Notes: a model not told the origin generated them from the letters alone. Shown: positions 1 to 7,241, counted from the first letter of the stretch. The stretch is DNA of 34,900 bases from an uncultured Collinsella sp. (GCA_934675795.1 CAKURW010000017.1:1-34900); one strand, 5' to 3'. Made by a program: numbers and translations.

Positions 1-102
1 TGCATTCAGGTCGAGCCCGGCCGTTCCGCCCAACTCAATCCCGGCGACGAGCTCAAGCTCGGCGAATCCACTACCTACGCCATTCTCTTCGGTGCCCTCT
101 AG
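1..102 (+). CDS. FHA-domain protein, C-terminal end (partial at window edge)
   Basis: Reading frame 1 is open from the first base to a TAG at 100-102 and encodes the last 33 residues of a forkhead-associated domain protein. The product ends in LGESTTYAIL-type sequence and matches the end of the complete FHA copy at 6365-6838. Over these 102 bases the two copies differ at 12 positions, of which 11 are silent and one is Phe to Leu. FHA domains bind phosphothreonine peptides, usually in Ser/Thr kinase signalling. The conserved FHA core lies left of the window, so only the end of the family fold is seen here. Confidence 0.75.
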   Translation, partial: CIQVEPGRSAQLNPGDELKLGESTTYAILFGAL

Positions 103-133
103 CCGGCAGATAGGGACATTCCTTTTCTGCCGG
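103..133 (+). repeat. REP-like hairpin, copy 1
   Basis: CCGGCAG (103-109) and CTGCCGG (127-133) form an inverted repeat around a loop containing a GGGAC-TTCCTT core. Related copies are at 6839-6869, 15418-15448 and 21366-21396, always between genes. This copy starts directly after the FHA stop codon and could also act as a transcript 3'-end hairpin. Confidence 0.6.
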
Positions 134-218
134 CACTTGGGGACACTCCTTGGCGCGCCAGAGCCAGTCGCCCGGGGATGGAGGGGCCATTTTGGCCCTT
201 GGCGGTCAGTCGGGGCGA

Positions 219-1052
219 AACTAGAAGATCTTTCCGATTCGCGGCTGTTCATGCTTGTAGAGCATCTAAAACAATAGGATGTTATTCTGGAATATGCCGG
301 GTGCGTGAACTTGCCTGTCTTAGCCTTAATAAGGTATAGGGGAGTTTGGCTCAGGGGTTCCGTCTTGTTCTTCAGCGCAGTATTGTGGGACAGATTTGCT
401 GAGATTGGCGCCTTACACCGCAGAGCGCACGGAAGGCTCTCGATTTGTGTTCTGGCCCCAGAATACAGGGCCTGATACTTACCAACTGTGGCATGGATGT
501 AACATCTGTAGAAATCAACCCTTTTGTTGTCGACCTTTGTAAGAAAAACACTGCCATCAACTCTTTGGATGACGAAACTAGGGTGCTTGAGGGGAGCCTT
601 TACTCCCCTCTGAGAGATGACTCATGTTTTTCGCTTGTCGTTGTGAATCCTCCGTTACTGCCGATTCCGGATGAGATTCCTTATCCCTTCGTTTGAGATG
701 GAGGACAATCGGGTCTGGATAAAACACTTCGTATTCTTAAGGGTGGCGATACGCATTTAGAGAAAAACGGTAAATACTGCTAATAGGGGTGACGACGATG
801 GTGCAGGGGCGACCCGCGATGCTCTCATCAATACGTCGGATACTTGGGAAATCAGGTCTAGATGCATGTATGATGATGCTGTGTGGCTATTCAATTAATC
901 CGCGTTCCGAATGGGTGCAGGGTATAGCTGCGACATCGTATGCTTTTGACCCGGCGCGATACTCAGATATTTCTGAGGCGGTTGACGAAGTTTATACGCA
1001 CTATGCCGCGCAAGGCGTTTCGGAAGTTTGCACATCTACGTTACGGGCTTAG
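219..1052 (+). pseudogene. Decayed class I SAM-dependent methyltransferase (HemK/PrmC-like fold)
   Basis: This is a broken gene spread over two frames. The first part reads LFMLVEHLK from about 229, hits TAG at 275-277, and continues to about 410. A frameshift then leads into frame 1, where ALDLCSGPRIQGL (about 436-474) resembles the glycine-rich SAM motif and VVVNPPLLPIP (about 640-672) is the N-P-P-[FYL] motif typical of N-methyltransferases of the HemK/PrmC type. TGA at 694-696 sits where GGA (Gly) is expected (PYPFV-stop-DGG), and TAA TAG follow at 781-786. The C-terminal part resumes in another frame (789-1052, SGLDACMMMLCGY region). At least three stops and two frameshifts rule out a functional product. 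It may once have modified the island's peptide product or been an unrelated cargo gene. The 5' end coincides with the edge of the direct repeat. Confidence 0.75.
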
Positions 1053-1176
1053 GTTTCTTCAAGCGAGCAGGCCGGTTGCGTTATTTCGAGCGATTTTTCT
1101 AGTCTAGACGACAAAAGGCAAAGGATTTGATGGGTATAAAACGCGGACGTTTGTGGGCGGATGCTCAAATCTATTG

Positions 1177-1222
1177 TGGCAATCGGGCGGTTGAAAAAGA
1201 TATTTCAACCGCCCGATTGCCA
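1177..1222 (+). repeat. Perfect 20-bp inverted repeat, 6-base loop
   Basis: TGGCAATCGGGCGGTTGAAA (1177-1196) is followed by the loop AAGATA and by its exact complement at 1203-1222. It lies between the methyltransferase pseudogene and the ABC transporter gene. No T-run follows on either strand, so it is not a textbook intrinsic terminator. It could be an RNA processing or 3'-end hairpin, a regulator site, or a footprint of a small mobile element. Confidence 0.9.
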
Positions 1223-1367
1223 GGTTCGTCGGAGGAGATGTCCGATTCCGACTCTCTTGTAGGAAGAGCTTGAGATCGTATTGGCCCAAGGCAATCTTAA
1301 AGCAGTCTCATTGGCAAATCTTCGCTCCTGTTGTGTTGAGGTGTAAGGTATCAGTGATTGATGTTTT

Positions 1368-3020
1368 GTGGCGGGTAGATTGGGGCCTTCCTTGATTCGA
1401 TGCGTTCTCTCGAGGTTCATCAGAGCAAAAGGGGCTTTCGTCTTCATTGCTATCACGGTGATTGGAACCGCTCTCTCCTATGCCATGCCATACGTGAACG
1501 GGAAATTCTTAGATTTTCTTCTCGGTAACCGCAGCGAAAGAGACGCCGTACTCTTCGCGCTCCTGGTTGCGTCAATAGGAGTTTTCTCCACCCTCTTTAC
1601 TTATTTTGCAGGAACACTTTCCATTCGCATAACCACGAGACTTTCCTTTGATCTTCTCAGGGAGGCCGTCTTGCGTTTTGAAAGAGACGATTACTTGGTG
1701 AGTCGGACCATCGATCCAGCCTATACAACGCAACGGATTATTTCCGACTCCAGCGTGGTCTCATCCTTCGTTTTGGCGAATTTTATCAGTGCGCCGCTGT
1801 CCATTGTAGCCATTCCCATCGTATTGCTTATCATATGGTCAATTGATTCAACTCTCGCGGTGTTTTCTATCATTCTCCTCATCGTGTATTTCTGTGTAAT
1901 TACTGGGTTGAGGAAACTTTTGTATAGGGTCACGTATGAGAAGAAAGAGGCGGACAGCGCCTTTTACGCCGCAATTGCATCGCAGCTTAATCAGATTCTC
2001 AACATTCAACTGACATCTTCGTACGGCAAGAGCGAACAAGCGCTCGACGCTGGGTTTAAGAGCTATTTTCCCAAAGTTTTGCGCTCCGGAAAGCTATCAT
2101 ATTCTCTGACATCGCTCGATGGTCTTTTCGCAGCGTTGTTTCAAGCGGTGATACTTGTTGTTTCCGGAGTACGAATCATTAACGGAACTATGTCAATAGG
2201 CGAGTACACTATCATCGGTACATACTTCGCGGTTCTCTTTAAGACTTTGAAAAGTATGATGTCATTGTTCAAATCCTATCAAGATGCCAAAGCATCATGG
2301 GATAGGACGGCTATCGCGACGAGAGAAAAGGAGAGATCGGGGTGGAATCGGACCGATTTAGCTAAACTCGATGAAATAAATGACATTTCGGTATCTGATT
2401 TGGAATTCTCGGTTGCCCTTCCAGACGGATCTGTCCGAGAGGTCCTCGGCGGGTTTTCTTTCAAGTTTTCCGGTCCTGGTACATATTGCATAGTTGGGGA
2501 AAACGGAAGAGGCAAGACGTCACTTCTTTACTTGATGCTCGGGCTATACTCATCGAAAGGCAAAGTAAAATACAACGGCGTGCCAATCGAAGAATGCGAC
2601 TTGGATTACATACGTGCGAGAGAGATATCGTGCTGCCCACAGTCGTGCTTCGCGCCGGACGAAACGGTGAAAGAGCTGTTAGAGTATTTCGACACGCCCT
2701 TTTCTTCCTATCACCGGGGTGTAGATGGCCTACTTTCGCTGGAAAACAGCGTGAAGGAGTTGCTCGGGAAACGTTGCTCCGCGCTTTCGGGCGGTGAGCT
2801 GCGCCGAGTGTACTTATGGTCGGCGATTTCACGCAAGTCGTCAGTTTTGGTACTCGACGAGCCCACGACTGGGTTAGACGCTGTAAGCCGCGCCGAGCTT
2901 GCGGCCTATGTTAAGCGCAACAAGCAAAGCCAGCTGATCATCGTTGTCTCTCACGATGACGAGATGGTCGGCGCGGTAGAAGGGGTAGTGGATTTAGGCA
3001 GCATGTACCAAGGTAAATGA
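1368..3020 (+). CDS. ABC transporter, fused transmembrane and ATPase domains
   Basis: A 550-aa half-transporter of the exporter type: an N-terminal membrane domain (about residues 20-300, with several hydrophobic helices such as FVFIAITVIGTALSYAM and IVAIPIVLLIIW) followed by an ATP-binding domain. The ATPase motifs are all present: Walker A GENGRGKTS (about 377-385), Q-loop CCPQ, signature LSGGE (about 472), Walker B VLVLDEPT (about 491-498) and the switch His in VSHDD (about 527). Such proteins normally dimerise and export peptides, lipids or drugs. There is no N-terminal C39 leader-peptidase domain. An in-frame TGA at 1359-1361 makes the GTG at 1368 the earliest start; its ribosome-binding site is weak (GAGGTGTAAGG about 20 bases upstream), so TTG at 1380 is possible. 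Low GC matches the maturase cassette. I infer export of the island's modified peptide. Substrate is unproven. Confidence 0.88.
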   Translation: MAGRLGPSLIRCVLSRFIRAKGAFVFIAITVIGTALSYAMPYVNGKFLDFLLGNRSERDAVLFALLVASIGVFSTLFTYFAGTLSIRITTRLSFDLLREAVLRFERDDYLVSRTIDPAYTTQRIISDSSVVSSFVLANFISAPLSIVAIPIVLLIIWSIDSTLAVFSIILLIVYFCVITGLRKLLYRVTYEKKEADSAFYAAIASQLNQILNIQLTSSYGKSEQALDAGFKSYFPKVLRSGKLSYSLTSLDGLFAALFQAVILVVSGVRIINGTMSIGEYTIIGTYFAVLFKTLKSMMSLFKSYQDAKASWDRTAIATREKERSGWNRTDLAKLDEINDISVSDLEFSVALPDGSVREVLGGFSFKFSGPGTYCIVGENGRGKTSLLYLMLGLYSSKGKVKYNGVPIEECDLDYIRAREISCCPQSCFAPDETVKELLEYFDTPFSSYHRGVDGLLSLENSVKELLGKRCSALSGGELRRVYLWSAISRKSSVLVLDEPTTGLDAVSRAELAAYVKRNKQSQLIIVVSHDDEMVGAVEGVVDLGSMYQGK

Positions 3021-3611
3021 TGACAAGTGTAGTGCTACCCAACTGGCAGAGATAACAAAAAGGCGATGCAGATGCACGTAGCATTCAGGCGGTTCGGACT
3101 CGGTGCCTTCACGCCATCGCAACGCTTTCAGATATAGTTCTCGTTCTCTTACTAAAGGAAACTTTAGTCTACGTCATCTTGTCGAGACAGAGGTGAAGCG
3201 AAGTGTTGTCGCGACGTATCTTATTCCAGGTGGCTCAGTATCAGCGTGAGAATCGCACCAAAGTGTACTTACGATTCTCGTGTCCCACGGACAACATGAG
3301 CTGAGCATTGAGGTTCCACCCTTTGCTGCAACTACACGGGGTTGGACGGCAATGAATATGCCGGGCCGCATACCACGCGCAGCGGGGGTCCATGTCCCAG
3401 TATGTTGCCTACAGCAGCCTCGATGTCCACGCACACATCATCTCTGCCTTCGCGTTCAATCCATTTGCCGGAGAGTGCGAGGGTTGCCAGGCCGTAGAAT
3501 TCGAGCCGAACAAATGAAATGCGGTATCAGCGCATAGGATTAAACTGACGATTGCTTTGCACTGAGAATACGCTTGGAAAGCCGCTATGGGTGGCGGCCC
3601 GGGTTAAATAG
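3021..3611. other. Intergenic stretch in island, no intact gene
   Basis: Apart from the transposase-like remnant, no frame here looks like a conserved protein. An 8-bp inverted repeat (GAGAATCG near 3248-3255, CGATTCTC near 3271-3278) is visible. The GC-rich frames on both strands have no convincing ribosome-binding sites. Confidence 0.5.
3392..3517 (+). pseudogene. Possible IS110-family transposase N-terminal remnant
   Basis: A 41-codon frame starting with ATG at 3392 encodes YVAYSSLDVHAHIISAFAF and so on, resembling the start of IS110-type DEDD transposases, where Y-V-G-L/I-D-V-H carries the first catalytic Asp. It ends at TGA 3515-3517, far short of a full enzyme of roughly 300-400 aa. 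No other part of the transposase was recognised nearby. It fits an insertion-sequence relic between the two convergent halves of the island. The match is by eye on a short stretch, so it is tentative. Confidence 0.4.
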
Positions 3612-3656
3612 AGAAGCCCGTCCGATCACTTTCATGTGGCGAACGGTCGGGCTTCT
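3612..3656 (-). terminator. Bidirectional hairpin closing the maturase cassette
   Basis: AGAAGCCCGTCCG (3612-3624) pairs with CGGTCGGGCTTCT (3644-3656) with a single mismatch and a 19-base loop. It lies 64 bases downstream of the last leftward cassette gene (stop at 3721). The flanking T-rich tract is short on both sides, so termination may be partial. Confidence 0.65.
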
Positions 3657-3720
3657 TATTCCACTTGCCAATGCTCGGCTCATATTGGAAGAAAGCTACG
3701 CTAATGTTTGCGTGACACTC

Positions 3721-3828
3721 CTATTTTCTCCGAAGAAAGAGTCGGATAATGAAGAATAGAATTAAAAAAGGTGCCAGATATAACGCAAGTATAAAGGCTA
3801 ATCCAACGAGACCTTGCAATAATGGCAT
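3721..3828 (-). CDS. Small hydrophobic membrane peptide (35 aa)
   Basis: ATG at 3828-3826 is preceded by a strong ribosome-binding site (GGGAGGAG, 2-3 bases gap) and the frame ends at TAG 3723-3721. The product is almost wholly apolar (residues 8-28, rich in Leu, Ile and Phe) and ends in RLFLRRK. It would be a single-pass membrane peptide with a positive C terminus held in the cytoplasm. It sits 78 bases after the second precursor peptide and before the hairpin at 3612-3656, so it is probably co-transcribed with the RiPP cassette. I recognise no family. Roles such as immunity or export accessory are guesses based only on position. It contains no Cys, so it is not another precursor. Confidence 0.6.
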   Translation of the reverse strand: MPLLQGLVGLAFILALYLAPFLILFFIIRLFLRRK

Positions 3829-3906
3829 AACTCCTCCCAGACACGAGATTTTGGTATTTGTTCCCATCTTATTCTGAATTGGACCAAATAGTTCCTAGCC
3901 ACAAAA

Positions 3907-4086
3907 CTACTCGTCAACTGAATCGCACCAATCTGCTGGCAAAACACAGCTTGATTCTTTATCGACATAGCACCAATCCGCAACAGGGCACTCGGCGATG
4001 TCGTAAAAATTGCATATATCAACTCCAAGACAACAAGGCTCAACGGGAGGATGTTCATTTGAACCAACAGGATGGATATGCTTCAT
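3907..4086 (-). CDS. Cys-rich RiPP precursor peptide 2 (59 aa), CxxxD type
   Basis: ATG at 4086-4084 follows AAGGTGAGGAG, a good ribosome-binding site, and the frame ends at TAG 3909-3907. The 59-aa product begins MKHIHPVGSNEHPP, matching the first six residues of the neighbouring precursor. It has seven Cys (18, 19, 25, 33, 39, 47, 54) and eleven acidic residues. Four Cys are in exact CxxxD motifs: 19-23 (CLGVD), 25-29 (CNFYD), 33-37 (CPVAD) and 54-58 (CDSVD). Ranthipeptides such as freyrasin carry repeated CxxxD motifs that a radical SAM/SPASM enzyme links as Cys-to-Asp thioethers, which is the family knowledge behind this call. The leader is short (about 17 residues) and lacks a double-Gly cleavage site. 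It follows precursor 1 by 30 bases. A Cys-rich metal-binding peptide is the alternative. Confidence 0.75.
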   Translation of the reverse strand: MKHIHPVGSNEHPPVEPCCLGVDICNFYDIAECPVADWCYVDKESSCVLPADWCDSVDE

Positions 4087-4116
4087 AACAGCTCCTCACC
4101 TTAATCCAATTAGAGA

Positions 4117-4320
4117 CTACGTTTGATCAATGCCACAGTGATCTACAACGCAGATGCTGCCGCCATCCATGTCATAGTCGCAGTAATCGTATGCACCACA
4201 GCCATCTGCTTTATCATAAACAGTACAGATGTCAGTAATGCCCAAGAGGCAGTCAAAAGACATCGGCTTCACGCCTGCCTCGTCGCCACTTCCTGGATTA
4301 ATCGGATGAATATGCTTCAC
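4117..4320 (-). CDS. Cys-rich RiPP precursor peptide 1 (67 aa), six Cys
   Basis: The GTG at 4320-4318 is chosen because AAAGGGAGG lies 5-8 bases upstream and the resulting start MKHIHP is the same as in precursor 2. An upstream extension of the frame lacks such a site. The 67-aa product has six Cys (24, 32, 41, 47, 57, 62) in its last 44 residues, each followed by Asp within 1-6 residues. Two are exact CxxxD motifs, CTVYD (32-36) and CGAYD (41-45); CVVD and CGID are CxxD. The core is very acidic and rich in Tyr and Gly. The N-terminal 23 residues would be the leader for the maturase 169 bases upstream. Divergence from precursor 2 is strong in the core but not in MKHIHP, the pattern of paralogous RiPP substrates. 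Modification is inferred. Confidence 0.77.
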   Translation of the reverse strand: MKHIHPINPGSGDEAGVKPMSFDCLLGITDICTVYDKADGCGAYDYCDYDMDGGSICVVDHCGIDQT

Positions 4321-4352
4321 GACTACCTCCCTTTGAGTGCAGAAAAACCTCA

Positions 4353-4381
4353 ATATTGTGTATAACAAACCAAGATGTCTA
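4353..4381 (-). promoter_or_regulatory. Candidate promoter before the precursor genes
   Basis: On the leftward strand TAGACA (4381-4376), 17 bases, then CAATAT (4358-4353) resembles a -35/-10 pair. It lies 33 bases before the GTG of precursor 1 and would allow high peptide expression independent of the maturase. The -10 box is a weak match. Confidence 0.3.
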
Positions 4382-4489
4382 GTTCACCATATTTCTAGAA
4401 TGGTTTCGGCGAACGTAGCAATAAGCTTCGCAGACGGTAATCAGAAGAACGAACACCTCCACAATGGTGACAGCAATGCGCTGAACCGC

Positions 4490-5848
4490 TTATTCCGATA
4501 CAGTAGCTTCTCGTTGATTTTTCTCCTGCGAAGATGAGTGGCGGGAAATAAGGTCAAAAGCCATCTCGTAGCACATTTTTCTATATTCACATGATGCAGG
4601 GTGTAGACTCTTGGGCAAGTAGCCGTGCTCGTCTGCAGCCTCCCAGCTACAGCCCCCACCACAGAAAGACCGAGCCCAACAGTCCGTACAGTCAATTCTT
4701 TTTTCGACACCCTGACTCCAGTTTTCAATATACCTAGTTTCGTCAATTCCGGTGACGATGTTGCCCATTTTGAATCGCATCATCCCGACAAACCTGTGAC
4801 AGGGGTATACGTCCCCTTCGGGAGTCACGGAAATAAAACGCCTGCCAGCCCCGCATCCGACAAAGGCGATCCTGTTGCTCATAATCAAATCAACTGCAGT
4901 TTTCAATGTTCTAAACAAGGGCTTTTCCCCTTGATCAATCTGTTTGAGATATTGATCCGCCAAATCTATTAGGCCCGCCCTGATTTTGTTTAATGAGTGT
5001 TCGTCGAGTTTGATATTCTCATCGAATGAGCTCACGGGCGAGAAGTAAATCCTTCTGAAGCCCATCTCTTTAAACTGAAGATAGTCTTCAACAAGGTTAC
5101 AGTTATTATTTGTTAAGGTCGCTCTTGCGCCGAAGGGGAACGACTCGGAAAAACGACGAACGTTTTTGTCGATATCGGAGAAAGAGCCGCCTCCCGTCTT
5201 GTACGGGCGCGATGCATCGTGCTTGCATCCTGTACCATCGAGACTAATCAGAACAGAAAACCCGTGCTCCTTGAAAGAATTCACAGCAGTGTCATTCAAA
5301 AGCGTTCCGTTGGTCGTAATAGAATAGGTAAAGTTTCTATTGGGGTATATTCTTTTTGAATAGTCGACCGTTTTCCATATCAGCGGCTCGTTAATCATGG
5401 GTTCCCCACCAAAAAAGACGATCGCAAGCGTTTCGTTTTCCGATGAACTTGCGACGAGGTAGTCGACCGCCTTGAAGGCTATCTCGTCTGTCATCAGCAG
5501 AGGAGACGTTCCATAATCTCCTTTACCGGCAAAACAGTAACTACAACCAAGGTTGCATGCATGTGAAACGTGGAGTTCGATGGATCTAAGTTTTCGAGGC
5601 GTGTCTTTTGTTAAGAAAGTCCGCTCAGACAATCGTTGATACTCATCAATGTCGTCTTCAAGTTCTGCTATGGTCGTTTGGTCGTAGCCTTTCGCAGCAA
5701 GTGACTTTGTTAGCAACTTCGAGTTGACCGTTCTTCCCGATGCCTCAAATATGCGAAGCGCATCTTCTGATGCTTGGTCAACCTGAAAGCAATTGCGAGT
5801 GACCTCATCGAAGCAGTAACGACGATCACTTACTGAGAAAAAATGCAT
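4490..5848 (-). CDS. Radical SAM/SPASM peptide maturase (ranthipeptide-type)
   Basis: A 452-aa enzyme. The first 80 or so residues (YCFDEVTRNCFQVD and onwards) resemble the PqqD-like leader-recognition region of RiPP maturases. The radical SAM cluster motif CxxxCxxC is at C98, C102, C105 (HACNLGCSYCFAG), with FFGGEP for SAM binding after it. The C-terminal SPASM region has C332, C350, then C387-x2-C390-x5-C396-x3-C400, and C420 and C426, enough to hold two auxiliary 4Fe-4S clusters. Family members install thioether or C-C bonds in Cys-rich or other ribosomal peptides. The start at ATG 5848-5846 is preferred over 5878 because GAGGA lies 5 bases ahead. The two Cys-rich peptides encoded directly downstream are the evident substrates. 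Thioether formation to Asp is inferred from their CxxxD motifs, not from the enzyme alone. An anaerobic-sulfatase-type activating enzyme is less likely given no sulfatase nearby. Confidence 0.88.
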   Translation of the reverse strand: MHFFSVSDRRYCFDEVTRNCFQVDQASEDALRIFEASGRTVNSKLLTKSLAAKGYDQTTIAELEDDIDEYQRLSERTFLTKDTPRKLRSIELHVSHACNLGCSYCFAGKGDYGTSPLLMTDEIAFKAVDYLVASSSENETLAIVFFGGEPMINEPLIWKTVDYSKRIYPNRNFTYSITTNGTLLNDTAVNSFKEHGFSVLISLDGTGCKHDASRPYKTGGGSFSDIDKNVRRFSESFPFGARATLTNNNCNLVEDYLQFKEMGFRRIYFSPVSSFDENIKLDEHSLNKIRAGLIDLADQYLKQIDQGEKPLFRTLKTAVDLIMSNRIAFVGCGAGRRFISVTPEGDVYPCHRFVGMMRFKMGNIVTGIDETRYIENWSQGVEKRIDCTDCWARSFCGGGCSWEAADEHGYLPKSLHPASCEYRKMCYEMAFDLISRHSSSQEKNQREATVSE

Positions 5849-6364
5849 ACGTTCCTCAATTTCATGCTGGACTGGCACTAACCTTGTTTATTGTTGCGCA
5901 GCTATAAAAAACCACCAGCGGGGATTCGGTGTGCGGCCCAATCGGACTCCCAAAAGGTTCTATTTGAGACTGGCAAGCTTTGTGTTGTTGGCACTTCGAC
6001 AGCGCTCTTTATTCCAACATGGAGCCTCGCAGTTTGAGTCGACTTGCCTCTGGAAGGTCCGATCTTAACTTGATTTAGGATGAAAACAGATTACAGGCGC
6101 GCTCCTCTAGAAAGAAAGGAAACCAATCGCCGCCTTTCACCAGGAAAGTTTTTATAGCCCACCTCGAGCAAAATGAAAGATGCGAGAGCGATTGGGGAAC
6201 AACGCGAATCTCCCCTTTTGGGTGGGAGCGAGCCTTCAGCCACCGGCGAACGACTCGCCCTGGTCAGAATCTGGAAGTGGTGCCGGGCCGCTTGGGCCTC
6301 CCCGGTGACTTCGTGGGGCTTACCTGCCTGACGTCGAGGAGTACATCCGCAAGATTCGTTCCCT
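5849..6364. other. Intergenic stretch between maturase and FHA gene
   Basis: About 500 bases with no supported gene. The leftward promoter of the maturase should lie here, but I could not choose a clear -35/-10 pair; a TTTATA near 5904-5909 on the leftward strand is a possibility. Base composition changes from AT-rich to GC-rich at about 6200-6250, which I take as the right edge of acquired DNA. The short reading YLPDVEEYIRKIRSLC (about 6321-6368, frame 3) may be a remnant of a coding region. Confidence 0.4.
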
Positions 6365-6838
6365 ATGCCGTTTGCTCTCACGCCCGCCTTAGTTCCAAGT
6401 CGGGCGAGCCGCCGCGCTCATGCGACCCGTGGCGGCGACACGTCGACGCCGCGCTCGCTGAGCACATCTTCGGTCGCGGGCGAGCACGAGGTCGCGCCGG
6501 CGCATCCGCTGGGACTGCTGTGCGTGCAAAACGGCTACGTGGTGAGCGTCCCGCGCTGGATTCAGCCGAGTGAGGAAGGCGTTGAGATCGGCGCGCTGGC
6601 AACGGGGGAGGGCGGCATCACCGACGACGTCTCGGCCCGCCATGCCCATATCTGGTGCGACGAGTCTGGCGCATGGTTTGTCGAGGACCTGTCGTCCACT
6701 AACGGCACCGTGGTGGTAAACGGGGCCACGAGTGTGTGTATTCAAGTAGAGCCCGGCCGCTCCGCCCAGCTCAACCCCGGCGACGAGCTCAAACTCGGCG
6801 AATCCACCACCTACGCCATCCTGCTCGGCGCCCTCTAG
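6365..6838 (+). CDS. FHA-domain protein, probably shortened at its N terminus
   Basis: The frame gives 157 aa with a clear FHA domain at about residues 60-157: VSVPRW, EIG, then the hallmark ITDDVSARHAHIW (S/R/H loop) and DLSSTNGT, which binds phosphothreonine. The frame is open only from 6332, and the ATG at 6365 has no good ribosome-binding site. The first 40 residues are low-complexity, rich in Ser, Arg and Ala, and may be a linker of a longer ancestral protein. A 5' truncation at the island edge is therefore likely. The last 34 codons, including the stop, and the spacer are duplicated at 1-211. FHA proteins usually read Ser/Thr kinase output, but no kinase is in the window. Confidence 0.65.
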   Translation: MPFALTPALVPSRASRRAHATRGGDTSTPRSLSTSSVAGEHEVAPAHPLGLLCVQNGYVVSVPRWIQPSEEGVEIGALATGEGGITDDVSARHAHIWCDESGAWFVEDLSSTNGTVVVNGATSVCIQVEPGRSAQLNPGDELKLGESTTYAILLGAL

Positions 6839-6947
6839 CCGGCAGTTAGGGACGTTCCTTTCCTGCCGGTACTTGGGGACACTCCTTGGCGCGTCAGAGC
6901 CAGTCGTCCGGGGATGGAGGGACCATTCTGGCCTTTGGCGGTCACCC
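6737..6947 (+). repeat. Direct repeat, right copy (FHA 3' end plus spacer)
   Basis: This is the partner of bases 1-211, aligned without gaps at an offset of 6736 and about 90 percent identical by eye count in both coding and non-coding parts. Together the copies bracket the AT-rich island. Confidence 0.9.
6839..6869 (+). repeat. REP-like hairpin, copy 2
   Basis: CCGGCAG (6839-6845) is inverted as CTGCCGG (6863-6869), directly after the FHA stop codon, as in copy 1. Confidence 0.6.
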
Positions 6948-7000
6948 GAGGTAAACCTTTACCGCCCGCCTATATTTGTCGAAATTACACTTAACGGCGG

Positions 7001-7008
7001 GGTACAAT
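7001..7008 (+). promoter_or_regulatory. Candidate -10 element of nifJ (GGTACAAT)
   Basis: GGGGTACAATAA ends a short AT-rich stretch (about 6960-7000). The same G-run plus TAYRAT layout occurs before three other genes in the window (28243-28251, 29280-29288, 30680-30688). No good -35 hexamer is seen at 17 bases. If correct, the nifJ mRNA has a leader of about 280 bases (7009-7289), in which I see no gene or known riboswitch. Confidence 0.4.
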
Positions 7009-7241
7009 AAACCCGCATGCGGATTTCCGTTGCGGGCGCTTCCCATCGCCGGGGCGTGCCCGGGAGCATCCGGCATGCGGCCTTTGCGGCGCTCGGTCAT
7101 GTGCAAGACGGGCGGTCGGGTCTGTGGGGCGCATCAGCTGCCCCTCGCCTCGGCATGTCTTCTCTCCACGCCATGTACCTGCTGCTGAGCCTGCCTGCCA
7201 GATGATTGGAAGCAACAGCGTAAATCCCATCACGCCAACAT

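Larger units (their letters stand above)
1..211 (+). repeat. Direct repeat, left copy (FHA 3' end plus spacer)
   Basis: Bases 1 to about 211 align without any gap to 6737 to about 6947, a constant offset of 6736. There are about 12 differences in the 102 coding bases and about 10 in the following 108 non-coding bases. Similarity stops just after the shared GGCGGTCA at 201-208. The repeat probably continues left of the window. The accessory island lies exactly between the two copies. Confidence 0.9.

Noticed and set aside
694..696. TGA in the methyltransferase as a recoded codon (selenocysteine)
   Set aside because: Expected residue is Gly, no stem-loop was identified, and further stops and frameshifts follow.
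3280..3537. 85-codon frame before the hairpin at 3612
   Set aside because: No ribosome-binding site or family resemblance; the overlapping IS110-like frame explains this sequence better.
4379..4462. 27-codon frame (leftward) with a hydrophobic stretch after the maturase stop
   Set aside because: It could be a small membrane peptide, but the GTG start has no ribosome-binding site.
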